From: Chloroflexi bacterium AL-N1 | GTDB taxonomy: Bacteria; Chloroflexota; Chloroflexia; Chloroflexales; Roseiflexaceae | Assembly (NCBI GenBank): GCA_013122435.1 | Contig: WYDT01000005.1 | Location: forward strand, 248,001-312,000 | Direction: 5' to 3' | Length of the DNA: 64,000 bases | Notes under the pieces: generated by a model | Told to the model about the DNA's origin: nothing | The model's input: the letters and a program-made list of their open reading frames with translations, nothing else | The model's database searches: none | In this document: piece after piece, positions 52,825-62,566 of the stretch | How the letters are laid out: each line of letters begins with the position of its first letter | How positions within the stretch are numbered: the stretch's first letter is position 1 | Made by a program: the position numbers and the translations under genes

Positions 52825-55020
52825 ATGAGTTTCTTGCATTATGCTACCAGCTTCTTCATCTGTTCCAAAATCATTGCTGTGATGCTCCTCACGAATGGGC
52901 CACCCAGACCACGCCGCCCCAGACGCCGCCGACCTCGTCTGCAGGCAACTGACACCGATATTACCACCATACGTCAGCGCCTTCAGGACGAATTGAGTAT
53001 TACCGACCGTGCTATCCTTGAAGCACAGATCCGCGATGTACAAGGCTGGCGGGAACAACTCGCGGAAGATGGCTCGTGGTCTGACGTGGATTATCAAGAT
53101 CAAACACCAGGTTCCTGGACAACGCCCGTCCATCTCCGTCGCATCGTCGCCATGGTTCAGGTATATATTGCTCCCGACCATGAATTGACTGGCGATCCGG
53201 CACTGCGGATGGACGTTCACCGGACACTCGATTTCTGGCTGGTCAATGACTTTCAAAACCCCAACTGGTGGCATAACCTGATTGGTGTGCCGCGTGACAT
53301 TGGCAGCATCATGGTCTTAATGCAGCAGGAACTCACGGAAGGTCAATATCAACAGGGGATCGAGATTCTACGACGGAGCATCATTGGCGATTCTAGTGGA
53401 GCCAACCTGACATGGTTAGCCACCAATCAACTGATGCGTGGATGCCTCGAACCAGATCCAGACGCGATAGCTGAGGCATTTGCAGCCGTATTTGCTGAGA
53501 TAAAAGTGGCTGAAGTCGGCGAGGAGGGTATCCAGGCCGATTACAGTTTTCATCAACACCAGGCGGTGCTCTACTCCGGTGGCTACGGCCTCTGGTTTAG
53601 CTACGATGTTGCACGCATCATTACCTATGCCCACGAAACCCGTTTTGCCATTGAACCGGAGCGCTTTACGATACTCAATACCTATGTGCTCGATGGGCAA
53701 CAATGGTTTATTCGCGGCATCATGTTTGACTACAGCACCATCGGTCGTGGCATCACACTAGCTGACAAGGATGCCCTTCCGTTGATCTCCGCCATCCATC
53801 AACTCGCCGTCTTGCCTGGCCCTCGTCAGACTGAAATGACCGACTTTGCAGCACGACTGCAGGGCGATCCTAATGTGTTTCCCATTGCGGGCAATCGCGA
53901 TTTCTGGCGCTCCGATACTATGAGCCACCATCGATCTGGTTACGCTACCTCCGTGCGAATGCATTCCACACGCACCTACAACACCGACGCCTACACCAAC
54001 GATGAGGGACGTAATACCAATCATACCGCTGATGGCGCAACCTATTTTTATCGCACAGGCGAAGAGTACCGCGATATTTTCCCCGTGTGGAACTGGCGGC
54101 GTGTCCCTGGCATTACCTGTGAGCAGCGGGATGAACCGCTTGATCTGGCAGGACTGAATGTACTCGGCACCACGAGTTTTGTTGGCGGCGTTTCCGATGG
54201 TATGTATGGCGCAGCAGCGATGGATCTACAACAGGGCGAGTTGATGGCCAGAAAGTCCTGGTTCTACTTTGATCGTGAGGTGGTCTGTCTCGGTGCAGGT
54301 ATTAATAATCCGACCGAGTACCCCGTCGTTACCGCAGTCAACCAGTGCCTGCTCAAAGGCCCGGTAATCATTCAGGAGCCACGCTTGCAACGTGTAGCAG
54401 TTCAGTCTGGCGATCATACGTTGGAAGACGGTGGCTCGGTACACCACGACAATATTGGGTACTACTTTCCGGCTGGCACCCCCGTCCAGACTGAGTGGGG
54501 TCCAAGGGAAGGTCGTTGGTCGGATATTGGCCCTGGGTCATCGGAATTGCTTACCATTGACGTATTTGATCTCTGGATCGATCATGGTGTGATGGTTGAA
54601 AATGGAACCTATTTCTATATTGTTCTGCCTGACTTTGAGAGCAGCGACCTTGCCAGTTATGATGCCGATACGGCAATCGAGGTTTTGCAGAATACCCCTA
54701 CACTGCAAGCGGTACGACAACAGGAAATCGGTGTGTGTGGTGCCATCTTCCATGAGGCCGGAACACTCGACGGTGGGGCTGGCTGGACCATCACCGTTGA
54801 TCAGCCGTGTTTGTTGCTTTTGCGCGAGATCGAAGATGGGGTGCAATTGACGCTTGCCAATCCTGAGAATATGCCCCTACTTGTCGTGGTAGAAGTAGAT
54901 CGTGCGCTGGTGGGACCAGGCAGCACCCCTATCGACGCGACTCGTACGCGTATCGAAGTGGTACTGCCGGAAGGGATTATGGCAGGGCAGAGTGCGATAA
55001 TCCCGTTCCAGTATCGCTAA
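52825..55020 (+). CDS. polysaccharide lyase family 8 (hyaluronate/chondroitin/xanthan lyase-like)
   Basis: 731 residues. The active-site set of PL8 is visible: Asn194 (GANLTWLATNQ), His245 and Tyr254 (SFHQHQAVLYSGGYG) and Arg308 (YSTIGRGI), with NPNWWHNLIGVPR at 145-157 forming the sugar-binding aromatic patch. The alpha/alpha toroid runs to about residue 350 and is followed by the beta-sandwich domains. The length is normal for the family. The N terminus is odd: a short hydrophobic stretch and then an Arg/Pro-rich run (PPRPRRPRRRRPRLQ), not a clear signal peptide, so export is uncertain. It cleaves acidic glycans by beta-elimination; the substrate is not resolved. Confidence 0.93.
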   Translation: MSFLHYATSFFICSKIIAVMLLTNGPPRPRRPRRRRPRLQATDTDITTIRQRLQDELSITDRAILEAQIRDVQGWREQLAEDGSWSDVDYQDQTPGSWTTPVHLRRIVAMVQVYIAPDHELTGDPALRMDVHRTLDFWLVNDFQNPNWWHNLIGVPRDIGSIMVLMQQELTEGQYQQGIEILRRSIIGDSSGANLTWLATNQLMRGCLEPDPDAIAEAFAAVFAEIKVAEVGEEGIQADYSFHQHQAVLYSGGYGLWFSYDVARIITYAHETRFAIEPERFTILNTYVLDGQQWFIRGIMFDYSTIGRGITLADKDALPLISAIHQLAVLPGPRQTEMTDFAARLQGDPNVFPIAGNRDFWRSDTMSHHRSGYATSVRMHSTRTYNTDAYTNDEGRNTNHTADGATYFYRTGEEYRDIFPVWNWRRVPGITCEQRDEPLDLAGLNVLGTTSFVGGVSDGMYGAAAMDLQQGELMARKSWFYFDREVVCLGAGINNPTEYPVVTAVNQCLLKGPVIIQEPRLQRVAVQSGDHTLEDGGSVHHDNIGYYFPAGTPVQTEWGPREGRWSDIGPGSSELLTIDVFDLWIDHGVMVENGTYFYIVLPDFESSDLASYDADTAIEVLQNTPTLQAVRQQEIGVCGAIFHEAGTLDGGAGWTITVDQPCLLLLREIEDGVQLTLANPENMPLLVVVEVDRALVGPGSTPIDATRTRIEVVLPEGIMAGQSAIIPFQYR

Positions 55021-55053
55021 TGATCCGGCAGTGTGATCAGCAGTTGTTACGAG

Positions 55054-57630
55054 TTACTGTGCAAGGTAGGGTAGCCAGATACGTTCTTGTTCAGGATCTA
55101 CGCCACCCGGACCCTGCACTGGAACACTGATCGGCGCCCCTTTGCGCGGTAACTCGACTCCATTTGCAATACCATATGTCTCGTTCACAATGGCTGTTCC
55201 CGCAGATACCCCCTCATCAACACGTACCACCAATTCGCGGTCTACCGGCTCGCCAGGCAACAACGACTCAATATTCCACGTTACAACCGACCCTTCCAGT
55301 TGACCGCCCTCCGATGCGCTTACAAAGGTGGTGTTTAATGGCAAACTGTCGGTCAGCACCACTGGCTCTGTTGTTGTAATGTTGGTTTGGGCGGTTAATG
55401 TATAACTGATGAGTTCGCCAGGAAGCACATTTGTTGATGGATTGGCAGTCTTGGCCACATTCAGTCGCCCGGTATCGTCGAGTGGCCCAGCGACCACCAG
55501 CGCATAGGGCTGGCTTTCAATGGGTACATTGTGGCCCCACACGCTTACGCTGTACTGGCCAACGGGCGGATCATTGATAACCACGCCTTCCACATTGTTG
55601 GCTCGGTCGCCATCAGTCGCCCCATTGCCGTAATACTCAGTGCCATCGGGGCCTGTCACCACCAGATCGAGATCATTGACCAACTGTTTCGCAGCCGACA
55701 GCGACGCAGGTGGGTCGGTCCAAACCAGCATGACCCGCAGTGGTTGATCGCTACTAATCACTTCCAACGGGTGTTCAGCCGAATGTTCATATGTCACGGT
55801 CTGTTCCGTCTCTACCTCCTCTGTGCGATCATCGATCCAGAGTCGATAGGGTGGTGGTGCGCTCATAAAAGTCATGTCGGCGCGGCCCCAGCCAGCCACA
55901 TTATTGGGCCATTCAGAGGGGATTTCTTGTTGCTCTCCACTGCCGTATTGTCCAGGTGCAATATCGTAGGTTGTATTGAGCAACAATGCCTTGACCGCAG
56001 CAGCACTGGGGTTTGCATGCCCCTGTGTGGTCAGCCATTGACGGGCCAGTGCACCAGTGCCAGCCACAAGTGGTGTGGCCATCGACGTTCCGCCAGAATA
56101 GACATAATGTTCGTTCGATTCGTGCACGCCCCACAGAGTGCTGGCAGTTTCCTGATGGGAGCGATTTGAGACAATATTCGTACCGGGGGCCACAATATCG
56201 GGTTTGATCCGCCCATCGTCGGTTGGGCCACGCGAAGAGAAGGTGGCCATACCATCAGGATTGTTTGAGGTAAGATCAGTGGAAATCGGTGCAACCGAAA
56301 AACATAGATTAATGGCAAACCACGGGAACGTACTAAAACCACCACTGTCACGTTGATTTTCCGTTGCTCCTACTGTAATAACATTTTTGGCGGTACCAGG
56401 TGATAGCAACGAGTCAGGATCAACAACGCCATCGCCACCAGTACAGAGCAACCCCAGAACACTTTCACCATCCTGTGCCGAATTGCCAGCCCCAAAGAAA
56501 ATGGCCATGTCCTGGTGATTCCACACAAACTCATCGGTACGTTGTGCACTGTACGGATAGCCACCATACTGAGCATCAGGATCGGTATCTGGCCCGGTAA
56601 TATCACCCCAACTGTTGGTGTGGAGTCGTGCACCATCAGCATACGCCTGGTCAAATAGTTTGTAATGATCTTCATCGAGACCGATTACTCTGCCTTCTGG
56701 AGAAGCCTCAAATGCCTGTACTACCAGTTCGGCTTCAGGCGCGACGCCCGCAAACGACCCAGTGAACTTACGTTGCTCAGGGTTGGCCCCCGATTGCATA
56801 CCGTTACTGGCAATTGAACCGGCGACATGGGTGCCATGGCCAAAGTCGTCGGCCAGATCGCCGCCCTCTGAGAGGACGTGGGTTGCCACAATACGATCTT
56901 TGAAATCAGGGCTCAGCGTCTCCATGTCGCCGGTATCCAGCCCTGAGTCGGAAAATCCGACGATCTGGCCACGGCCATACAATCCGGAGCGTTGCCACGC
57001 CGAATTATCAACGTTCATGATGTCACGGGCGACATCGTTAAAGAGTTGGGGTTGCGTGTCAGGTTCGATCCAGCGAATGGATGGCATCTGTGCGATCTGC
57101 AGCAATGTGTTGCGGCTTAGTGGCATTGATGTATCAATCGCTGCGGTGTGCAACTCGTGCTGCGCGACGTTGCTTTGGCCATCCCATCCTGAGACGCGAA
57201 TCTGCCCAAGGTCGGTGTCGCCACGCTCAAGGGCACGCAGCAGCGTTGGTGCAAGTTTGTCGGCAGCCGTAAACGGCACATGTGCATAGACCTGTGGCAG
57301 TTGTTCTGCTGTTGCAAGTTGGGCTGAGGTGCCCGCTACAAGATAGGCATAATCCGGCAGATATTCGAGGATTTGCACACCAGTCTGTTCAAGCGCCTCA
57401 CGATCAGCGGTCGTGATGGGGCCACTAAATTGGATGATGGCATGAGGCGTAGCAGCGGCTGCCAGTTCAGGTGTTGCTGCAGCAAGTTGAGGCGTTCTGG
57501 CATCAAATGTGGCTCGGTGGAGATATAGTTGTGGTGCGTCGTTTGAATAATCAGTTGGTTGGGTAGTGTTAATGGTTGCAAATGAGGAAGCCCACAAAAC
57601 TATGAGCAGAAACAGTGCTGATACGCGCAT
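55054..57630 (-). CDS. secreted S8 family serine peptidase (subtilase) with DUF11 domain
   Basis: 858 residues. A signal peptide of about 20 residues, then a propeptide-like region with repeated AATPELAAAA. The catalytic triad is Asp228 (VGFSDSGLDTG), His265 (DDFGHGTHVAG) and Ser516 (GGTSMATPLVAG), with the oxyanion Asn383 in GAGNSAQ. A proprotein-convertase-like beta-sandwich follows (about 590-715), then a DUF11-type domain (LNVAKTANPSTNVLPGELIS) and the tail RIWLPYLAQ. GAGGG precedes the ATG. It is convergent with the PL8 gene. It degrades extracellular protein, fitting the secreted lytic set of this region. Confidence 0.95.
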   Translation of the reverse strand: MRVSALFLLIVLWASSFATINTTQPTDYSNDAPQLYLHRATFDARTPQLAAATPELAAAATPHAIIQFSGPITTADREALEQTGVQILEYLPDYAYLVAGTSAQLATAEQLPQVYAHVPFTAADKLAPTLLRALERGDTDLGQIRVSGWDGQSNVAQHELHTAAIDTSMPLSRNTLLQIAQMPSIRWIEPDTQPQLFNDVARDIMNVDNSAWQRSGLYGRGQIVGFSDSGLDTGDMETLSPDFKDRIVATHVLSEGGDLADDFGHGTHVAGSIASNGMQSGANPEQRKFTGSFAGVAPEAELVVQAFEASPEGRVIGLDEDHYKLFDQAYADGARLHTNSWGDITGPDTDPDAQYGGYPYSAQRTDEFVWNHQDMAIFFGAGNSAQDGESVLGLLCTGGDGVVDPDSLLSPGTAKNVITVGATENQRDSGGFSTFPWFAINLCFSVAPISTDLTSNNPDGMATFSSRGPTDDGRIKPDIVAPGTNIVSNRSHQETASTLWGVHESNEHYVYSGGTSMATPLVAGTGALARQWLTTQGHANPSAAAVKALLLNTTYDIAPGQYGSGEQQEIPSEWPNNVAGWGRADMTFMSAPPPYRLWIDDRTEEVETEQTVTYEHSAEHPLEVISSDQPLRVMLVWTDPPASLSAAKQLVNDLDLVVTGPDGTEYYGNGATDGDRANNVEGVVINDPPVGQYSVSVWGHNVPIESQPYALVVAGPLDDTGRLNVAKTANPSTNVLPGELISYTLTAQTNITTTEPVVLTDSLPLNTTFVSASEGGQLEGSVVTWNIESLLPGEPVDRELVVRVDEGVSAGTAIVNETYGIANGVELPRKGAPISVPVQGPGGVDPEQERIWLPYLAQ

Positions 57631-57814
57631 ATCACCCTCCAGACTGGCGTAAACGGCAGATATTTATTCATTTGTTCAATGAAGATATGTTGCTAATGAT
57701 AGGCAATCAGGTATACAAATTATATAGCCCATCCTTCCTACTTTTGCCGAGAAACATCTGTGCGATATATCTGCTGATTAATCATGATTAGGTCTGTATG
57801 CTCCTGTATCATGC

Positions 57815-58051
57815 TTATGCACGTGTCCAACGAATCTCCATCTCCGCACGTTTACCAATCAACTGCCGCAATTTTGCCAGTAGCTCGGAGTCTGCCCCCT
57901 GTTTTTGGAACATCTTCAATGTGGCTCGATTGATATAGTAGTCACGGTCTTCCGGCGACTCTTTTTCTAACTGGTCGATCAGGAATTGGAGTTGGTTTTC
58001 TGTGAGTGTACCAGCCGTAACGCCCGTTTCTGCATCGTAGAGCATGATCAT
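57815..58051 (-). CDS. small conserved protein, unknown function
   Basis: 78 residues from the ATG at 58051, with GAGG six bases upstream; nearby in-frame ATGs at 58063 and 58045 are possible. The sequence is polar and predicted mostly helical: MLYDAETGVTAGTLTENQLQ, FLIDQLEKESPEDRDYYINR, ending IGKRAEMEIRWTRA. I recall similar small proteins in other bacteria but no assigned function. It begins 41 bases after the EI24-type gene on the same strand and is probably cotranscribed. Confidence 0.75.
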   Translation of the reverse strand: MIMLYDAETGVTAGTLTENQLQFLIDQLEKESPEDRDYYINRATLKMFQKQGADSELLAKLRQLIGKRAEMEIRWTRA

Positions 58052-58092
58052 TATATTCCTCATGTATATCTGCAAATCAGGATGTACGATAG

Positions 58093-58896
58093 CTATCGTT
58101 GCGATGATGTGGTTTTCTGCACCTGTTGTTGGGCGTTGTCAGGTCCCTGAGGAGGTGGTCCAGATGGAGCAACACGATCACAAAAGAACAACGTGCCAGC
58201 AACCACACATAAAGGTATGGACAGAAGATTGATAAAGGGGGTACTGATCAGGCCAAAGCAGATTAACCCGAAACCAGCACTGGCCGGGAAATGTTGACGT
58301 ACAAACCCCAGTTTCTGCCGAAAACGCCAACGTCGTCGTTCCAGAGGGCCATCAAAAAAGTCGAGACACGCGATGGTAGCACCAATTGAAATGCTTCCAA
58401 CGGTGATGATGAGTTGACCGATAAGTGGAACAATATTGAAGAACAAGAGTGGAATGATCAGGGCCAAAATACCGAGTTTTTTTAGTTCAAACAGGAGTGC
58501 TCGGCCAATGTCTCGGGTGATACCGCGTGCGGTAAGTGGTTCGGCTGGTGGTGCCATTCCCGTCAGGGTATGCTCGATCTTTTCGGACATCTGGCCGTAC
58601 CACGGAGAACCAAGCACCACACCAAAACGCACTAACACAAATGCAATCACAAAGAGGAGCAGCAGCACCAACAAGATCTGTAGTAGCAATCGCAGTGGCT
58701 CTGCCCATCCGGAGAGACCTGCCAACAGTGTATCAATGCCACGTAGCCCGGTAAACAACAGGCCGATGTAGAGCAGTGTTCCCACTACCATATTGACAAA
58801 AAAAGGAATGACGATATATTCCCAGATACGTGGTGTATGTCGAATCAGGGTCAGTGCACGCCACGGGAAGGTGGCACCTTCAACAAATTGTTTCAC
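58093..58896 (-). CDS. EI24/CysZ-like membrane protein
   Basis: 267 residues with several long hydrophobic segments: YIVIPFFVNMVVGTLLYIGL, LLLQILLVLLLLFVIAFVLV, LGILALIIPLLFFNIVPLIG and FGLICFGLISTPFINLLSIP. The pattern, the start PWRALTLIRHTPRIWEYIVI and the end LSIPLCVVAGTLFF match EI24-domain proteins, which include the sulfate permease CysZ. Transport of sulfate here is only a family-level possibility; no sulfate-assimilation genes are adjacent. Confidence 0.85.
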   Translation of the reverse strand: MKQFVEGATFPWRALTLIRHTPRIWEYIVIPFFVNMVVGTLLYIGLLFTGLRGIDTLLAGLSGWAEPLRLLLQILLVLLLLFVIAFVLVRFGVVLGSPWYGQMSEKIEHTLTGMAPPAEPLTARGITRDIGRALLFELKKLGILALIIPLLFFNIVPLIGQLIITVGSISIGATIACLDFFDGPLERRRWRFRQKLGFVRQHFPASAGFGLICFGLISTPFINLLSIPLCVVAGTLFFCDRVAPSGPPPQGPDNAQQQVQKTTSSQR

Positions 58897-59086
58897 AGAA
58901 CCTACCTCTCATACTCAAATACTCATTGATTATCTGTTTGTCAGATCTCATAAGTCTGTTTATTGTGTGTGCATATATCGTAACACAACTATTCACCGTC
59001 AGATCATTGTAGTTGTACTGGCGGCGAATACAGTATGTTTGTGTGAGCTAGTGCGGTATTGGCGGTATTGTGTGATTGTTATGCAC

Positions 59087-60862
59087 TCATTCAGTGACTT
59101 CAAATGAGACGGTCAGTGCCATACCAACAGCTCCCTGCGCCTGTGCCTCAGTGTATGGTGTAACAACCAGGGTATGACTACCTACTGTCGGCGTCCACGC
59201 ATTGTAGTTCTCACCACCTTGCGAGTCGCCAGCGATGGCGTAGGGAACATGGTTTTCAAGTTGATAGTTAGTGTCGCCATCATATGTGAAGCGAACACTG
59301 CCCACCTCTGCCGGATCGGGATTGGCACGGATGCTCAGATGGTTGGTTGGTAGTGTAGAAAGATCGATGGTTGCACCATTTTCGAGTGGATCAAACTCGG
59401 AAATAGGCATGTCGCTATCAGCATTGATCAGCGTGATATTGGAGATAAGTGGCAAAAAGACCGAAGGCGTGGGAGTCGGGCCAGTCGGTGGTGTGTAGGT
59501 TACCTTGTAGATTGTGCCACTCGTGTCATCCGAGACAAACATGTTGCCCTCTGAATCGACGGCTACATCAACCGGGCGCCCCCAGACTTCCTGGGTTTCA
59601 TCATTGAGCCAGCCAGTCACCAGGTCGATCTGGTCGCCAGGTGTTTGTGTAGCGCTGTCCCAGGGAAAGTAGGCCACTTTGTACCCGGTCTTGACGGTGC
59701 GATTCCACGAACCACGATAGCCGATAGTCACGCCCTGACGATATGGCTCGGGGAAATTCGTGTCCTGGAGAAAGGTGAGGCCGAGTGGTGCTGAGTGCGC
59801 CTGAATACCTTGGTTGATGCGATCCATTGCATTACAGTCAACCTCCCCATCAGGATTGATCTGTACATCAAGATCATAGGGCATATCGTTGTAGCCACTG
59901 GCGCTGTTCGGGTTAGGATTGCAGAATGGCCATCCGTAGTTGCCTCCATCACGCACCTTGGTGAACTCGTCAGGTGGATGATTGTCGACATATGATGGAA
60001 TGATCTTGCCATAATCGTTCGAGCCATCACCATCCCAGTCATCATTGAATGGATAGCCAATATTGTCACGGTTGTTGACGGTGACCCATAGCTCGTTGGT
60101 GCCAGGAATAAAATCTAACCCTGTGGCATTGCGAAGTCCTTGAGCAAACAGACGTTGATTTGAACCATCGGCGTCATACTGATAGATAGCACTGCGTATT
60201 GGGTCGCTGATCGTATCCTCGATACAGGCGTTACAGGTTGAAGCAATCGAAACATAGAGCTTGTTGTTGCCATCGAGCGCGATGTTTTTCAATTCGTGAC
60301 CATAAGCCCCACGCAGTTCTGGTGTGCTGCTGTCCGGTAGACCAGTGATCAATACCTCACGGTTTTGCCCGATTGTATCACCATTAGTGTACGTGTAACG
60401 ATTAATCTGATGGGTTTCGGCAATATAGACATAGGTGGTGCCATCTATCGTATGGAACACAATATCGTGGGGTCTTCGCAAGTCGGCCACAAAATCGGAG
60501 ATAATGGGATCGCCATCCTTATTGGGTTGCACCAGTAGCACTTTTCCAGTAGCTGGTTGCGAAACGAGCAGATCGCCGTTGGGGGCAATTGCCATAAAAC
60601 GTGCCTTGGGGATGCGGGCATAGACTGCTGCGGAAAAGTTCGGTGGCACATTCAGGAAGCGATCAACGTCAAATGGTGCCGTTTGCATACTCTCTGGTAC
60701 TGTCACTTTCACGCGTGTTGAAGCTCCCGGTGGTGCAGCAACCTCTGCCGCTGACGTGTATACCAATCCAAAAAAGATACTACTTAGCACAACAAGTGTC
60801 AGAATGGCAGCAAAAAAGTATTTTGCTCTCGCAGCGACGTAGTGATTGGAATGAACGAACAT
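59087..60862 (-). CDS. secreted PQQ-dependent sugar dehydrogenase-like protein with Ig-like domain
   Basis: 591 residues. A signal peptide to about 42 (AAILTLVVLSSIFFGLVYTS). The six-bladed propeller domain (about 55-450) is of the soluble glucose/sorbosone dehydrogenase type: MAIAPNGDLLVSQPATGKVL, LRRPHDIVFH, AYGHELKNIALDGNNKLYVS, ATGLDFIPGTNELWVTVNNR, DGGNYGWPFCNP and GRPVDVAVDSEGNMFVSDD. After VFLPLISN comes the Ig-like module (ENHVPYAIAGD) shared with other secreted proteins here. AAGGAGG precedes the ATG. It oxidises a sugar outside the membrane with PQQ as probable cofactor; the substrate is not known. Confidence 0.9.
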   Translation of the reverse strand: MFVHSNHYVAARAKYFFAAILTLVVLSSIFFGLVYTSAAEVAAPPGASTRVKVTVPESMQTAPFDVDRFLNVPPNFSAAVYARIPKARFMAIAPNGDLLVSQPATGKVLLVQPNKDGDPIISDFVADLRRPHDIVFHTIDGTTYVYIAETHQINRYTYTNGDTIGQNREVLITGLPDSSTPELRGAYGHELKNIALDGNNKLYVSIASTCNACIEDTISDPIRSAIYQYDADGSNQRLFAQGLRNATGLDFIPGTNELWVTVNNRDNIGYPFNDDWDGDGSNDYGKIIPSYVDNHPPDEFTKVRDGGNYGWPFCNPNPNSASGYNDMPYDLDVQINPDGEVDCNAMDRINQGIQAHSAPLGLTFLQDTNFPEPYRQGVTIGYRGSWNRTVKTGYKVAYFPWDSATQTPGDQIDLVTGWLNDETQEVWGRPVDVAVDSEGNMFVSDDTSGTIYKVTYTPPTGPTPTPSVFLPLISNITLINADSDMPISEFDPLENGATIDLSTLPTNHLSIRANPDPAEVGSVRFTYDGDTNYQLENHVPYAIAGDSQGGENYNAWTPTVGSHTLVVTPYTEAQAQGAVGMALTVSFEVTE

Positions 60863-60928
60863 GCAAAGACCTCCTTAGTCGTACCTGAAGTTACGTTTGA
60901 TATGTAATACATGGGCTATCGTTTGGAT

Positions 60929-61801
60929 TCAGCGTGCCGAAATAATCAATGGCAGCGTAAGTGTATACACCGATCCCTGTTGCGGCTGTGTGGGTTTAAG
61001 CGCAATAATAATTGGATGATCAGGTACTGATAGCGTCAATTCGTCAGGCTCCGTGTATTGCTTAATGGATTCTGCTGATGTGAGTGGAGTATACAGTTGA
61101 GCGGTTGCGATTGGCGCCCCAAGGGTCAATGTGAACTCTTGTGGTGGTACAGTTATTTCTTTATGTTCGTGGCGATCCCAACTGGGCTTTTCCTGCCACA
61201 GGACAAGATAAAATGTGCCGTTGGATTTTTGCAGTAATGAACGATGGATACTATCGTCACCGCCCGTGATGGTTACATCAAACTTGCCGGGAGCAAAAGC
61301 ATTATCAGTGTCATCCAGAATCGTGATCATATTCTTTATGGCCTTGTACGCTGGCTTCTCTGACTCATCATGGCGTAACAGACCGAACGATGCTTCATGA
61401 TTCGTCGTACTATCCGAAAACGTATTGATGAATTCGTAAATATAGATGCGGGGAATATCGCGATTGAAATGCTCGAAAAACATACGCCGATAATAGAAAT
61501 GATCGCGATGATGACCATCACTTGTGTAGGTGCCATCGCGCACATGACGTATACCTGACGCAAGCAATTTAGGTTTGATAATTTCGTCAAATGATTGACT
61601 ATACACAGTATCTGAGTAATGTAGATGAATATTGACGCCAATCGTATTGATAAAACGATCAGCAGTGCGGGCTTGTATAAGCGTGCTTTCTACAAAGCTA
61701 GATGGGGCGGCCTGTGCCTGGAACCCGACTAGCACAAAGATGATCAGAAAACAGACGACCAACATAATACACATGTAGAGATGATATCGTCGATTTCGCA
61801 T
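60929..61801 (-). CDS. secreted glycosidase-like protein lacking its central barrel
   Basis: 290 residues from the ATG at 61801, preferred because GAAGG lies seven bases upstream. A signal peptide ends AQAAPSS. TADRFINTIGVNIHLHYSDT and LLASGIRHVRDGTYTSDG match the start of a TIM-barrel (GH39/cellulase-like) domain. The text then jumps to HHRDHFYYRRMFFEHFNRDI and FGLLRHDESEKPAYKAIKN, the end of such a barrel. Most of the strands that carry the catalytic acids are missing, so about 200 residues seem to have been lost in frame. The C terminus is a beta-sandwich ending LTLPLIISAR. Hydrolase activity is unlikely; a binding role or ongoing decay is possible. A fragment of a paralogue lies just upstream. 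Confidence 0.7.
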   Translation of the reverse strand: MRNRRYHLYMCIMLVVCFLIIFVLVGFQAQAAPSSFVESTLIQARTADRFINTIGVNIHLHYSDTVYSQSFDEIIKPKLLASGIRHVRDGTYTSDGHHRDHFYYRRMFFEHFNRDIPRIYIYEFINTFSDSTTNHEASFGLLRHDESEKPAYKAIKNMITILDDTDNAFAPGKFDVTITGGDDSIHRSLLQKSNGTFYLVLWQEKPSWDRHEHKEITVPPQEFTLTLGAPIATAQLYTPLTSAESIKQYTEPDELTLSVPDHPIIIALKPTQPQQGSVYTLTLPLIISAR

Positions 61802-61814
61802 TGTAGTGCCTTCT

Positions 61815-61985
61815 CTATCTGGTTTGGACACGTGTATGTGCTGTCTGGTCATGCAGCGTAACAGAAGGACCTTCGACAGAGCTAGATGGGGCGGCCTGTG
61901 CCTGGAACCCAACCAGGACAAAGATAATTAGAAAGCAGACGACCAACATGATGCACATGTAGAGATGATGCTGTTGATTGTGCAT
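61815..61985 (-). pseudogene. signal-peptide-only remnant of a paralogue
   Basis: From the ATG at 61985 (AAAGG eight bases upstream) the frame reads MHNQQHHLYMCIMLVVCF and FQAQAAPSS, almost the same as the signal peptide of the next gene, then diverges after SVEG and stops at 61815 (56 codons). The DNA similarity between 61873-61985 and 61690-61801 is high. It is the 5' end of a duplicated gene whose body has been deleted. It could still be translated into a short membrane peptide. Confidence 0.75.
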
Positions 61986-62566
61986 AACGATACCTTTCGC
62001 TCCAATAGAGGTTCATAAAGTATGAACAGATCTCTACAATGATAGAAATTACATCTTTCACTACTCCTCTCTTCATCTGATATCACTGTACTTGATGTCT
62101 ATAGGGATCGTCTATGTGTTGATGTTCAAAAAATAGTCAAAAGTATACAGGTGATTAAAACAAGACATAACATAGACATTGTTCGGAAACGTGCCAAATA
62201 TGATTCCGCTTTATGCACATAGATGGTTTGTAAGAAAGGATAATGACCATTGTTCGTGCTATGGGAGACCCATGAGATTGTCAGCAATGATGTTTTTATT
62301 AAAGGTGATCATGGTTTGTTCATCATTCGACCGAGGTTTTATGTATTTATAATGGAGTTATTAAAATGAGCAAATAGTCATAGAGCAGGTATGTTCTACG
62401 CATGCCTGAACAAGACGGATCAAGCAGGATAGGGTAATAGCACAGCATATTATACACTAATTGATTTCCATCCACCGTTATTCCTAATACCATGAAGAGG
62501 AAAGAAGTTGGGACATACTCCGTCTTAAAAATGGTACAGGTCTCGTGTAAAAGTAGGATAATGATT
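61986..62566. other. intergenic region, divergent promoters
   Basis: About 580 bases, AT-rich in places, with no gene or RNA recognised. It separates the minus-strand secreted-protein genes from the plus-strand repeat protein and must hold both promoters. AGGA (62555-62558) is the ribosome site of the next gene. Confidence 0.5.

Noticed and set aside
61802..61921. N-terminal extension of the barrel-deleted secreted protein
   Set aside because: The extra residues come from the neighbouring remnant's DNA in another frame; the ATG at 61801 has a ribosome site and starts a proper signal peptide.
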